A DNA stretch of 64,000 nt from Triplophysa rosa (Eukaryota; Chordata; Actinopteri; Cypriniformes; Nemacheilidae): assembly GCF_024868665.1 (NCBI RefSeq), contig NC_079900.1:19874125-19938124 (forward strand). The letters are read 5' to 3'. Position 1 is the first letter of the stretch; each line of letters starts with the position of its first letter. A program made the translations under genes and the position numbers. Shown here in pieces: positions 51,201 to 60,464 of this stretch. Under the pieces are notes generated by a model. It made no database searches and was not told the DNA's origin. It was given only the letters and a program-made list of their open reading frames with translations.

Positions 51201-52442
51201 AGCAGTGATATTGAGGGAGGGACATTCTTGAGACATTTTACTGGATCAAATGAATGAGTGCAGTATGAGTCATCATTATATTCATTCAGTGTTACACAAA
51301 GCCAAACTGCACATTTTAAACCTATATCTGCGAGTACACAAACAGCGAGCTTTCTAATAGCACAAATATTTCATGTAGTCTCTGAATTCATACTAGGTCC
51401 TAAAAATAGACAGCAACAAACTTTAAAAATAGGTTTAGATTAGCAAGTCACTTGACACGTCGTGGCTCACGTAATTATTGTTTTAAATAATGAAACGTAT
51501 TATATTGAGTTTTAAATTAATTTACAAAAAATGATTATAACCTTCATCATCTTGTATATGTTCTCGTAGGTGTATTAACAAAAAGATGTGAGTGGGACGC
51601 GAGTGAGTGGGACTGTGACTGTCACTGACACGCGCTCTCATCATTTAGGCCCTATATCACATATACGTGTTTATATTCAGGTTAAAACTAAGTTCCTTCA
51701 CATCATAGCATAATTCCCTGACAATAGTGTGTCTACAGTATTATTTGCGAATGTGCGATTAAGCCCTGATGTAAAACTACTGCACCATGGGACATGTTTA
51801 ATATAAACAAAACATAATGAATGTATCCCTTTATATAATAACGTTGCATAATTTCTTATTTGTTTTATGATTATCTTTGTCAAAATAGTGTCTTGTTGTT
51901 AATACGTCTGCCTTAAATTGAGAAAAAAAAATACGTCAGAAATACAACCATACATGAATAACAGTATAAGCTGGGTGAATGACCAGCGTTTGCCCTCATG
52001 TGGTCTTTGTGTGGTGAAAAACGCTGAGTTCACACACTGTTCACCTTCACACATGCTTTCCCCGCAGTCACTGAACAATGAACAAATTCTGTACACAAAC
52101 ACACATGATCTGAGAAGGAAATAAGATGTATCAGACACCACAGGCTGCGTCGCAAACCCGCATGCACTGCCCACCTAGACCGCATCTGGGGTCTATTTTT
52201 GCGCATTTTGGGGACACCACAGGCTACGATGCCCTCAAATGTACAGTTGACACAGAAATGCTGTCTAGGTAGTCATCTCAGCGTGTTTTGAGACACCCCC
52301 GCTATATACCTGCATTGCCGTAAGATTTTGCCAGCAGCCACCCGACACTGGCGCAGATCCTGGCTCGGGTCACATCATACTGATCCAGCGGCTTTATGTC
52401 CGGAACCACAAAAGTCTTCCTCATTGCATTCGAGTCCACCAT
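21240..52442 (-). CDS. camsap3: Calmodulin-regulated spectrin-associated protein 3 (Camsap3), complete
   Basis: Binds and stabilises microtubule minus ends. Coding exons: 52442-52310, 41496-41231, 29754-29614, 29280-29194, 27230-27092, 27005-26866, 26729-26636, 26542-26497, 26327-26263, 26113-26041, 25523-23525, 23448-23324, 22778-22498, 22409-22316, 22229-22117, 21811-21693 and 21542-21240. All phases agree: 4218 bases, 1405 aa. The N-terminal MRKTFVVPDIKPLDQYD is the CAMSAP start. The calponin-homology domain is near residues 160-330 (SIRYRKDRMQ, MSAADSLYNLQLIREFC). The 1999-base exon 11 carries GELPTIEEALQIIH, MTSFAERKKKL and the coiled coil ARLEEKRRAIEAQKKR. Another coiled coil is in exon 12. 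The C-terminal CKK domain (about 1268-1400) has NHFLILFRDASCQFRAVYT and KTMSMSVDAFTI. CAMSAP3 is preferred over 1 and 2 because SMSHVEAAGRTW, GFFFK-DE and the xab2 neighbour fit it best. Confidence 0.95.
23445..23450 (-). promoter_or_regulatory. Tandem NAGNAG splice acceptor, camsap3 exon 12
   Basis: The acceptor reads TGTAGCAG|GATGAA on the minus strand. Use of the first AG (exon from 23448) adds one Gln between GFFFK and DETRPEDE; use of the second (exon from 23445) omits it. Both keep the frame. Human CAMSAP3 has no Gln here as I recall it, so the second site may be preferred. Confidence 0.6.
25606..25703. repeat. Short tandem repeat, three copies of about 33-37 bases
   Basis: The segment CATTTCTATTAATTAT recurs at 25615, 25648 and 25685, each within a longer A-T-rich unit. 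It lies in the camsap3 intron immediately upstream of the large exon 11. Confidence 0.8.
28560..28745. repeat. Degraded copy of the GGATAGTTCACCC MITE family
   Basis: Matches include AACTCGCCCTCGTGTAATTC, AACCTGTATGAGTTTCTTTC and a right end TTTTTACTTTCACTTTAA, in the order seen in intact copies near 46.6 and 55.5 kb. It is too eroded to give borders. It sits in camsap3 intron 4. Confidence 0.5.
31454..31943. mobile_element. hAT-type MITE with 8-base target duplication
   Basis: The ends CAGTGTTGGGTGTAACTAG and CTTACCCAACACTG are inverted repeats. The flanks are identical 8-mers, GTTCAAAT, at 31446-31453 and 31944-31951, the hallmark of hAT insertion. The interior (490 bases) is non-coding. 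Perfect duplications suggest fairly recent insertion. Confidence 0.9.
33943..34330. mobile_element. Inverted-repeat element (TAGGGATGTAACAATA ends)
   Basis: The left end TAGGGATGTAACAATA and the right end TATTGTTACATTCCTA are reverse complements with one or two mismatches. The overall form recalls a hAT MITE, but the flanking 8-mers do not match exactly, so it may be old. Confidence 0.65.
34692..34962. repeat. Long inverted repeat, about 270 bases
   Basis: ACATAATATATGTCTGTG near 34731 pairs with CACAGACATATATTATGT near 34911. The match extends outward through AATAAAAG / CTTTTATT to both borders. It is a non-coding foldback element in camsap3 intron 2. Confidence 0.75.
36706..36826. repeat. 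Short inverted-repeat element, copy 1 (related copy near 41,715-41,828)
   Basis: ACTGTGTCTACACCAGACG and CGTCCGGTGTAGACATGG face each other across about 100 bases. A related unit with GTGTCTACACCAGACTGG and CCAGTGTAGACACAGTG lies near 41,715-41,828 in camsap3 intron 1. Confidence 0.65.
36829..36966. mobile_element. Short MITE (CTGGGTTCACACCAAA ends)
   Basis: CTGGGTTCACACCAAATGCGA at the left and TTCGCGTTTGGTGTGAACCCAG at the right are inverted repeats of about 21 bases. The total length is 138 bases. It directly abuts the neighbouring inverted-repeat element. Confidence 0.8.
37405..38755. mobile_element. Inverted-repeat element interrupted by a LINE
   Basis: GGGCTACACGATTAATCGCG near 37407 and CGATTAATCGTGCAGCCCT near 38732-38750 are reverse complements and look like the two ends of one MITE. 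They are separated by a LINE fragment (about 37,490-38,408), so the LINE inserted into the MITE. No flanking duplication was confirmed. Confidence 0.6.
37490..38408 (-). mobile_element. 5'-truncated LINE, reverse-transcriptase 3' fragment (L2/Rex-like)
   Basis: A 226-codon frame (38406-37726) carries non-LTR reverse-transcriptase C-terminal signatures: LGVFFESGLKFNKQI, FITSCLDYCNSLYYG, LQMVQNAAVRLLT, ILTSLHWLPVKQRI and FKALHGLAPPYLSDLI. The frame ends shortly after VPSVDRSRLKHRGDRAF. Downstream lies a 3' untranslated region containing a GTACAGCACTTTGG-type motif and a tail of ATGAAATGAAA-type short repeats near 37,490. It is an immobile fragment lacking the 5' end and endonuclease. Confidence 0.88.
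39443..39514 (+). pseudogene. THAP-like zinc-finger relic
   Basis: The translated segment contains LLVCANHFKPECF, resembling the C-terminal half of a THAP domain (C..HF...F), followed at once by a stop. The upstream half is not readable in one frame. THAP domains are common in P-element-type and other transposase genes. This is weak evidence from one motif. Confidence 0.3.
39846..40103. mobile_element. Palindromic element with arms of about 60 bases or more
   Basis: GCGGTTAGTTTCATTTTAAA at the left and TTTAAAATGAAACTAACCGC at the right are perfect complements. The match continues through CGTCTCAAATCATTC and ATCCGTCACAGCA toward the centre, so most of the 258 bases fold back. The interior is non-coding. 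Confidence 0.8.
42101..42648. mobile_element. MITE, GATAGTTCACCC family, long copy
   Basis: The left end TTAAAGTGATAGTTCACCC and the right end ATAACTATCACTTTAA carry the family's inverted ends and TTAA borders. At 548 bases it is longer than the copies near 46.6 and 55.5 kb, so it probably holds a secondary insertion between about 42.18 and 42.52 kb. Confidence 0.75.
44240..44430 (+). repeat. Dispersed repeat, copy 2 (first copy near 6946-7140)
   Basis: The same block order as the copy in the nr5a5 intron: TTGATTCTGATTGGCCAG, CATTTGCAGGTTCGTTAT, CAGATGCAGCAAATCATTTTG and AATATAAATATGTC. The terminal hairpin seen at 7.30 kb is not present here. Confidence 0.75.
46552..46882. mobile_element. 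MITE, GACAGTTCACCC family
   Basis: Starts TTAAGAGTGACAGTTCACCC and ends GGGTGAACTGTCACGTTAA. The two halves are largely complementary (AATATCTTCTTTTG against CAAAAGAAGATATT), so the element folds on itself. 331 bases, non-coding. Confidence 0.85.
50618..51187. mobile_element. hAT-type MITE with 8-base target duplication
   Basis: The ends TAGGGTTGGGAATCG and CGATTCCCAACCCTA are perfect inverted repeats. The flanking 8-mers are both ATTGTTAG (50610-50617 and 51188-51195). Subterminal GGAATCG motifs are repeated many times in both arms, as in hAT elements where they serve as transposase-binding sites. Confidence 0.92.
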
Positions 52443-52860
52443 AGCAGGTCCAAAACAGACGGGCCGTGAAAAAGAGAGGAAGGCGTTGCGGTGAGGAACG
52501 AAACGCAATCAAACAGTCATCCTTTCCTTTCAAGCGACCGCAGCATTGGGACTGTGAAAGGCCAATATATCGGCTAGCGTCCCGGCGAAAAATGAAGTCA
52601 TTCACAAATGATTCCCTTGTAAATCTTCTTTCCGCATATCCAGTACAATTGTCCGACGTACAGGGATGTTTTTAAACTCAATCGGAGCGATATGTTTCAC
52701 TATTTTTCACCCCGTTTCAGTCCACATCGCTGATACGCTCCGTAAGCTACTGATTTCCAGGTACTCCATGCTCCTGTCAGTCACCCTGCAAGTGCGTCCA
52801 ATCAGCTCGCGGCGTTCGAGGCACGGGTGGACGTGGGCGGGGCCACGCATGTGACCGCGA
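52443..52860 (-). promoter_or_regulatory. camsap3 5' UTR and CpG-rich promoter region
   Basis: The sequence upstream of the camsap3 ATG is richer in CpG than the surrounding introns and includes a GC box (GTGGGCGGGGCC near 52834). No TATA box was seen at a sensible distance. The transcription start cannot be placed from sequence alone. Confidence 0.5.
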
Positions 52861-53950
52861 GCAGCAGGTAGGGAGGAGCTGTTGAAACAGGTGCAGGACA
52901 GGTAAAACTTGCCCAGGAGGTGCGACTTGGAAAAATTAGTCCGAATGTACCGACATAATGCAATTAATTTCCATTGCATCACAACGCTAAACTGAGATTT
53001 TATTATGAAAAACGATGTTTTCTATGTATTGTATATAACGTATGCGTTACCGGTTTCCTTTTAATGTTAAATCATTTTACCTCACCAATATGTTATTATG
53101 GCTGTTTAAAACAGAAAGACACATTGTCTTGAACAATACATAAGAATTTAGGCTCAAGTATGTCATATGCTTGTTACTGTACTCCATTACTGTATGACAA
53201 CTGTATTAAATCCTGTTAATTATCAAAGAAATGTATTTAAGACGGGATTTCCCTCAAAATTGTTTAAGTGTAAAGCTGCAGACAAGCTAACAAAAACCAG
53301 TATTTACAGAAAGCCCAAGTCACATGGTGTGTTAAAGGGCCCACTGCTGTAACTTTTTAAGAAGATTAATTTACACAGCTATTTTAATCTAATTATAGAG
53401 GAGCAGTGCGTTTGTTTTTCTTCATTCTTTGGTTTTCTAGTTTGCTTTGTAGTGCATAAGCCAACGCAAAAAATGTACTGTAAACATTTCCCTTTTTTTC
53501 CTATTTTTAAGCCCGAAACAGTTCAGTACTAAAAAACCTATTATAGGCTATACACAGAAGAAACTTTCAGGTAGGAAACATGTTTACGTACGAGGAAATG
53601 TTTGCCGTGTTTATTGAGCAAATATGTTTTGTTTTTACTGTCAGATTCTTGAAACCACAGCTTCAGATGTGTGCACAAACAAAAGTCTGAACAGTGTCAT
53701 TACAATTCTCGCTTTTTTAGCTCCACCCAAATGTCCTTGCGATAATGCCTTCAGATATTACAGTGTCACAATCTGATAACAAAAATGTTAAGGTCATCGC
53801 TCTTTTAATGTCGAAGATATTCAAGTTTTAATATGTTATTGACTGAATGCCTTTTCAGAAAAATGAAAGCATACGAATGCAGATTAGAGTGCCTCCCAGT
53901 GGTCTGAGCCAGTATTGCATGACAATGTTTTCAAACACCAAACATGTATA
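52861..53950. other. Intergenic region between xab2 and camsap3
   Basis: A 1.1-kb A-T-rich spacer between two genes read in the same direction. No repeat or exon was recognised. Confidence 0.6.
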
Positions 53951-53956
53951 TTTATT
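53951..53956 (-). terminator. Polyadenylation signal of xab2
   Basis: AATAAA on the minus strand 48 bases beyond the xab2 TGA stop codon; the first canonical signal downstream. Confidence 0.55.
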
Positions 53957-54003
53957 TCAAATAACCGATGTGCTGGTTGTCATTGTCCGTTCGCTGTTTT
54001 GTT

Positions 54004-57000
54004 TCAGTCTTCCTTTAGTCCTCCGAAGACAGCAGTGGGGACAGACTTCTGCTCTAGCTGGACCTCTGCAAAGACACAAACTCAAGATGATCAGGCCACT
54101 GTCCTAAATCAGACAAATCAATCCAACATCATCATCATCAAAGTACCAAAGTTTCCAAAAACTAACCATCGGGTTCTCCATCGTCTGCATCCTCATCATC
54201 ATCATCAATGTCAATCTCATCTGGATTGGCTTGTTTGGCCAGTTCGGCGAGCTCGCTGCGAGAGGTGTCACTCCTGTGCACACCAAACAAAGGTCAAAAA
54301 GATGTTCAAGTAAACAGTACAATAGAAACGTCATTTTCTTAAAACCACATAAAGAGGGCGGAATCCTTCAAAAAGCCCTTTGAGTCTGGCTCTATCACCA
54401 CCCAGGCATGGTTTTATTTGGTGGCCCGCCTTAAAATAGGGTGCACCACAGACCTGACGAAAAGGATCTTGTCTTTAGGTTTGGGTTTGTCCTGCTCGGC
54501 CTCTTTTGCCAGCTGCTGAGCCTTCTGCTCCAACAACTTCATGTCATCCACCCCGCTCTGCCCTGGAGCGAGATCTGACACTACAACACACGTGGAATTA
54601 AAGGGTTTACAAGACTAGTCTTTACGAAGACACATGTATCCTTCAAGAAAGTAACTAGAATAATACCTGTTCCAGTGGTGGCCTTTATGATCTGAGAGGA
54701 CATGAAGTTGACCTGTGTGTTATAAGTGGCCTGCACACTGCGTTTAATACGCAGCATCTCACGGATTGTGTCCTCGTTCCCGTGGCGAATCTCAAACTCT
54801 TTCCAGTTTTGCCAGAAATGAGCAGTCATCTGTTCGTTGAGAGAAATGAGTTTGTCAAAAATTCTGAAGCATTATTAAAGTTGTATCCTTTGGACAGAAT
54901 GTGAAGAGTTACCCTTGGATCACAGATCTGAGAGCAGTAGGAATAGATGGCTCTTGCTCGGTCGATCTCTCCAAGTTTGCTTTCCATATCAGCAAAGCGC
55001 AGACACATGTCTCTGGCGTGCGCATCTGGCAGGACCTGCGGCAGAACAAAAGGAACTCGTAAACTGAAATGAACAGATCCACATGTTATTCGGCCTTGTC
55101 ACACGTTATACAACTATTGGAACTGTGTCTTATCATATACAACTATAAGGAAGGACCGTTTACCTCAATGGCTTTCTGATAGATGGCTCTTGTGTGTGTG
55201 ACCCCATAAATCTCTGCTGCCCGCTTGATGTAGATGTTGAACATTTGATGGCGCTCCTCCGATTCTACAGCAGAGGTGGCTCTCTCATACACAGCCATGG
55301 CATGACGTGCAAGACCGTATTCCTCCTCCAGCTTAGCATACAGCAGGTAGATCGCTATTAAACACCAGAAATTAAATATAAACATAATTTGAGCACAAAA
55401 CATCATTATGGTAAAAGGTTTTCCTGTAGATTTAAATGGAGTTGTTGAGCTAGCCTATATGTTTTTAAAGGGATAGTTCACCAAACAATGAAAATCCTGT
55501 CATCATTTGCGCACCCTCAGATTGTTCCAGATCTGTATAAATTTCTTTGTTTGGTTGAACACTGAAAAGGATATTTGGAAGAATGTTAGTAACCGAACAG
55601 ATCTCGTCCCCCATTTACTGCCATAGTAGGGAAAATAAATACTATGCGAGTCAATGGGGGACGAGATCTGTTCGGTTACTAACATTGTTAAAAAAATCTT
55701 CATTTGTGTTTATCAGAACAAAGACATTTATACAGAATTGGAACGATTCAAGGGTGAGTAAATGATGACAGAATTTTCATTTTTGGGTGAACTATCCCTT
55801 TAATATACCAAAGATATTTAAATGTATTATAGATTTTACACTGAGTCACTGAAAAATCTATTTGACTTATTTTGAGATCATATGGTTTAATTTAATGTGT
55901 GGTTTACTTTTGGCGTATTTAACAGGGCACCCGTCCAGAGCTTGCTCAAACAGATCTCGTGCTCTCTCCAGCTTCTTGCCTCCATATCGATCGATGAACT
56001 TCGTGAGATATGTGTTCCAGATATCATGGACATTAGGCCATTTAAAGAGGGCAATGCCACGCTCATATGCCTACAATCACAAAACAAATATAAAAAACAT
56101 GAATCACTGTCAATTTATTGGAAAAACTCTGAATCAATGTGTTTTCATTAAAGTCCCAGTGAAATTAAAAATGACAATTCCTATTCCTATTGCCCTCATA
56201 ATCTGAAAATGCATGTTTGCCCTCTAGTGACTATGCATCTCAAATGAGGCAAGTTAGACGGCTCGGGCGGAGCATCCGTTAACTCCTCCCCTTCAACTGT
56301 AAGTCTGCTGCCAGTTCGCTTTTCAAAATGCAATGGCTGTTTTTAATACATCCAATCAAATCGCAGTAAAAAAAACAAGCCGCCACTACTTTTCTCATTT
56401 GAAAAATCTTTCACTCGGAAATGCATCAGAAAACGCAAGCAAAAATCGGGATCAAGGCGACTTTAAGAATCAAATAAATATGTGCACTTACCTTGAAGCT
56501 GTCCTCAAAGTAGTTGTGTTCCTCAAGGAACATGGCATAGTTTATAATAATCTGAGGTGTGGCGATCCTGAGATCAATGATGCGATCATACACTGCCTTT
56601 GTAGACTAAAAAAGTAACAGATCCATTAATTCTGTGCATACATCGCCACATCCACACTCACGTCCCCTCAGTTCTGAATGCAAAAAGAAACCGACAACCA
56701 GGTACCGATAACATACCTGGAATGTGCCCAGACTTTCCTCTAAGTCTGCAAGCATGGACCAGACTTTAAGGGATTTGTACACTCGATTCTGCACCGGTTC
56801 AGATGAATCGAAATACTCTGCTTTCCTTGCCGGAATCGCAGTTGCTTTCTGCAAAGAAAGCGTATCCTTTGAAATCTGGAAGATCTTACTGATATGAGAA
56901 ATTCTCATCTCTATTTTAAGCGGCAAAGAAACCGACTAAAACACTCATGCTGACGTGTGGCAGTTTCTTTGTATCTCACCCTTAGTATGCGTAGAGCCTG

Positions 57001-59593
57001 ATCATAATTTTCATGTCTCAGCTCCATCTCTCCATACTCGCACCATATTGCAGCAAGATCATCCACCTGTTTGTAAATCACCTTGGTGGCCTTTTCAAAG
57101 ATGGTCCGAGCCTTCAAGTAAAGAGGCGAATTTATTCAAGAGTCTACAATAATGCTTTTACAAATGAAGTACAATAACCTAGTTTAGGTGAATTCGAAAG
57201 ACTTCATACATCATCCAGTTGCTCATTATCTTCATAGAATCTGCCGAAGGAAACCCAGAGCATGTGAGGCTTTCCTGTGGCTTTCATTGTGTCTACTGTC
57301 TGCACAGCCTCAGTATACGTGTTGATTATCTACAGAAGCACAAAAACAATCAGCAAGGCAGAGAAAGACATCAGCTGATTGGAGGATTCTAGCGTCGTTT
57401 CAGACCTGTCGTGGTTGACCCTCGTAGAGTTTAACTCTCTTGTGCCACTCGTGAACATTGTGAGGATTCTGACGCAGCAGCACGCTGTTCAACAAGAGCG
57501 GCCGTCGAGTTATCAGCTGCTCGAATCGTGCCAACCGTAACTCCAAGTCAATGTCCTCTGCATAGGAGAGATCAGGATTCTGTTAGACCATCATCAAGGC
57601 TCATCTGCAATAAGAAATCTTCCCAAATAAACCCTCACCATCTTCATCCTGTCCCAGTTCAGACGTGGTCTCCATTTTGGCGGCGATCATGCTTTCCTCA
57701 AACTGTGCGTAGCTGTCGAACACCTGGGTGAAATCTCGCACCGTGACTACGGTTAGGATGGCTTCCTCGTATACATCTCGAGCCTAGACACACATAATGA
57801 CACGTGTTCGTTTTGCTTGAACTTAGGTTGGCATATGGAGAGAAGTAACAGATGTTGTACTTGGGCATGTTTACCTTCTCAAAGTGGCCACTGCGGATGT
57901 AGTAATCAGCCAGAGAACACCAGAGCTTGCCAAGTTGGTCAGTAAAGCGAGTGAGACCTCCTCGAATAATGGCTCCCACGTTGAATGACGTCACCTTGTC
58001 TGGGTTTTGTGAGATGAGGTCGCAGAGCTCGTGCCAGAGCTGGAATTCAATTAGATTTGAATGAGTTTCGATTCTATTTCAAAGAAATGTCTGCATTGTA
58101 TTTATTCATACGTCTAATATTGTATCATTTACAGTTTGTGTCTAGGTGCTGCTCTGACAATGCATTTCAAAATGCCTACGCAAAGAAAATGCCCAAATAG
58201 GATCATTTGGTTATTTGCTAGCATTAACCAACTATGTTTGGGTTAGAAATGTGCGCTAATGCTTCCTGACACATTTTTCTTATCTTCAGCAATAAATCAT
58301 TCCAAAATATCAGAATATGGGCATATGAGTAAACTCACGTCTAAAGTGTAAAAAAGTGTAAAACCTGCTGACCTGATAATTTGACTTTCCCTCTTTAGAA
58401 ACAAAGTTTTCATCATTGACGACAGCTGCCAACCGAAGCGCAGCTTCATCCAGATGTCCGACCGTTCGTAGGTAATCAATGTATTCTTCTGCATTCTCAG
58501 GAGATAACTAAACACAGTCACAAATAAACATTAGCGTGATAACTTTATAAATAAGACAAAACCTTTCAGTATACTGACATACAAAGCTTTACCTGTCAAT
58601 CAAGCAAGAGTGTGGATTTCAGCGTAACATTATATTTACCTTCAGGTAACGCCGGTAAACACGGATAGCCGTTTCTGGGAGAGGTAAGTTACGGCCAAAA
58701 CGAAGATACAGGGGCCAGATGCGACAATGCTGGGTTACGGGCAGCGCTCTTAAAGCCCTATCAAACGTCCGTCTGCTCCGTGTAATTTTACATTGAGACA
58801 CCATGAACTGACAGTAATCAATCCATATCCTCGGCATCTAAAGAGACAGTAAAGAAGAGTTATAAACAATGGCTTTTTCATGCAGTACAACTATATAACC
58901 AGAAGTTTTAACTTTGCCTTGTGCATAAACACTAGAGCTCTCTCGTGACAGTTGTTGACCTCCTCATTGGCTGGATCTGTGACACACTTGCCTTTCACCT
59001 GTTTCCTCCTCTCTCTCAGGTAATTGTACCATAACTTATAACTGGAAAACATTCAGTAGAAAGTTAAGATCCAGCACTCTCAAATTGAAGAAACACAATA
59101 AGACTATGTGTGTGTGTGTGTGTATATACCTGCCAGGCAGTTCTTTTAAAGCTCTTTCATAGATCATATTGAGCACAGACTTGGGAGCATTCTGCTTGTG
59201 CTCAATGTAACGCATCCAACATTTGACTGAATATGGATTCCTGATGATCTCTTCTTCATAAGCCAAATCATCTTCTTCCTGGAAACCACACATCGATTTA
59301 CAGTTAAGATGTGGAGACAGAAATAAATGCAAGTGAGGCTCAAAGTGAAGTATATTACATGCACGTAACGCGTTAGCTATCTACTAAATCTGGTGATAAT
59401 CAAACAAAAACATAATAACACCGTTTATTGATCTAAACTCGTTTAATCTCAAGTATGTTTTGATGTCGTTAGCTATGGAGCTCGGTTAGCATCCACAGCT
59501 AACTTAGCTAATAGCTGAAATGAAAGAAAACGCGATTTAAAAAGCTTAAATACATACGAATATCACGTCTGTTTTTCCGCTGAGAGTTGGCAT
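54004..59593 (-). CDS. xab2: XPA-binding protein 2 / SYF1 splicing factor (Xab2), complete
   Basis: HAT/TPR-repeat scaffold of the Prp19-associated spliceosome complex (yeast Syf1), also acting in transcription-coupled repair. Coding exons: 59593-59558, 59278-59130, 59041-58918, 58837-58640, 58507-58373, 58039-57875, 57783-57639, 57557-57406, 57329-57210, 57111-56980, 56848-56717, 56605-56492, 56070-55908, 55354-55164, 55035-54913, 54829-54667, 54580-54454, 54273-54167 and 54065-54004. All phases agree: 2538 bases, 845 aa (human 855). The start [12 protein letters not shown] joins [13 protein letters not shown]-type helices run throughout, e.g. [50 protein letters not shown] and [15 protein letters not shown]. 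The acidic tail [15 protein letters not shown] precedes the conserved end [13 protein letters not shown]. Intron 3 has a GC donor. Confidence 0.96.
55465..55803. mobile_element. MITE, GGGATAGTTCACC family, in xab2 intron
   Basis: Starts TTAAAGGGATAGTTCACC and ends GGTGAACTATCCCTTTAA, perfect complements at the ends. The central arms match (ACCGAACAGATCTCGTCCCC against its complement), giving a large foldback. It inserted in the intron between xab2 exons 13 and 14. Confidence 0.88.
56146..56365 (-). repeat. Dispersed repeat in xab2 intron (copy of 11,765-12,060)
   Basis: The reverse complement of the element near 11.8-12.06 kb, beginning TTAAAGTCCCAGT and containing CATCCGTTAACTCCTCCCC and TTTTCAAAATGCAATGGCTG. 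It lies between xab2 exons 12 and 13. Confidence 0.6.
58838..58917 (-). other. Non-canonical GC-AG intron in xab2
   Basis: The exon must end at ...FMHK because the next exon starts MPRIW in phase 0. The donor at that point reads CACAAG|GCAAAGTT, with no usable GT nearby that keeps the frame. The acceptor is CTCTTTAG|ATGCCG. The intron is 80 bases. GC donors form a small known class of U2 introns. Confidence 0.8.
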
Positions 59594-59760
59594 TTTGCCG
59601 GCCACAGAAATATTCCTTTAATAACGTCAGAAACCTAAAAACACTTGGTAAAACAAACACTTTCCAAAACGTGCTGCTAACGAAAAGTACAAAAGCCCCG
59701 CCTCTTCTGAGTATAATCGCTTCCAATTGGCTGACGCATCCTACGAGTGCACGCGCTGCG
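59594..59760 (-). promoter_or_regulatory. xab2 promoter region
   Basis: Immediately upstream of the xab2 ATG. It has a palindromic CCAATTGG (59723-59730), which contains a CCAAT box, about 130 bases from the ATG, and is followed upstream by CpG-rich sequence. No TATA box is evident, as expected for a housekeeping gene. Confidence 0.5.
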
Positions 59761-59872
59761 CAGACGGAACGGCCTAGGATAAGTACCGCGAGAGTTGACT
59801 GCTCCGTATGCTTTCAAGTCACTCTCGCGGTACGTGATGTCAAAGGCGCATCGGTCTGCGCAGCGCCTCACG
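59745..59872. repeat. CpG-rich nested inverted repeat upstream of xab2
   Basis: Outer arms: CGCTGCGCAGAC near 59753 and GTCTGCGCAGCG near 59854. Inner arms: GTACCGCGAGAGTTGACT near 59784 and AGTCACTCTCGCGGTAC near 59816. The TCTCGCGG core resembles the TCTCGCGAGA core-promoter motif. A partial copy of the inner arm with the following TGATGTCA block is found at 4831-4862, so this is probably a dispersed element. Confidence 0.65.
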
Positions 59873-59899
59873 AAGTTGAACCCAAACGGCCTCTAGAGA

Positions 59900-60463
59900 G
59901 CGCTTGTACTGCTTGAATATTGTATTATACTAGCGTACAGTATTTTAAAATTAAATTAAATTATTCAGGTACTTACATGTAAATTGTAAATATGTCTTGT
60001 AATAAACGTTTGTATTTTGACAAAGTGATCAAATAAGTAAGACAACTGTTCTGATTCATTTGTCACACTAAATTGAGCATCAAGTCGTCTGTTCATTCCA
60101 AATAGCATAAAGGATTGATAGGCAGTGACAGTCATTTAAACACCTGGAGTTATCTAACAAGAAGTTTGTTGTTTTATTATTTACAAGAGATTGTCAAACA
60201 CAACAAAGAGACATATACGATCATCCATCATACAAGATATTTACAAACACTTTCACGTTCTCTTGATACATTGACACACAAATTAAATAAACTTCTTTTA
60301 ATCAGAAAAAAAAAACATTTTTCATAATACAACCTTCTAGTGCGAACATTATTTTGAAATGCTCATTTCCATTTTATTACACAAATTCAGTGGAAGAAAG
60401 GCTAGTTGTCCATAGGTCATATAAAACCAGCGTGAATGGAAATAAATACTGACTGTTGAGTCT
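59900..60463. other. Intergenic region between xab2 and the GoLoco gene
   Basis: A-T-rich spacer. In human, PET100 lies between XAB2 and PCP2; nothing resembling its small coding sequence was found here on either strand. A candidate AATAAA for the GoLoco gene is at 60373-60378 on the minus strand. Confidence 0.55.
60373..60378 (-). terminator. Candidate polyadenylation signal of the GoLoco gene
   Basis: AATAAA on the minus strand, about 260 bases past the in-frame stop at 60,640 and about 90 bases past the alternative-frame stop at 60,465. Confidence 0.35.
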
Positions 60464-60464
60464 C

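Larger units (their letters stand above)
41497..52309 (-). other. camsap3 intron 1 (10.8 kb)
   Basis: Bounded by donor GCAG|GTATATAG at 52310/52309 and acceptor TTGTAG|AGAATG at 41497/41496. It contains MITEs at 42101-42648, 46552-46882 and 50618-51187, the second copy of the 6.95-kb repeat (44.24-44.43 kb) and a GACGTC-rich dispersed repeat (about 43.79-43.98 kb). Two related A-T-rich repeats lie near 45.53 and 48.42 kb. No host exon was recognised. Confidence 0.75.
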
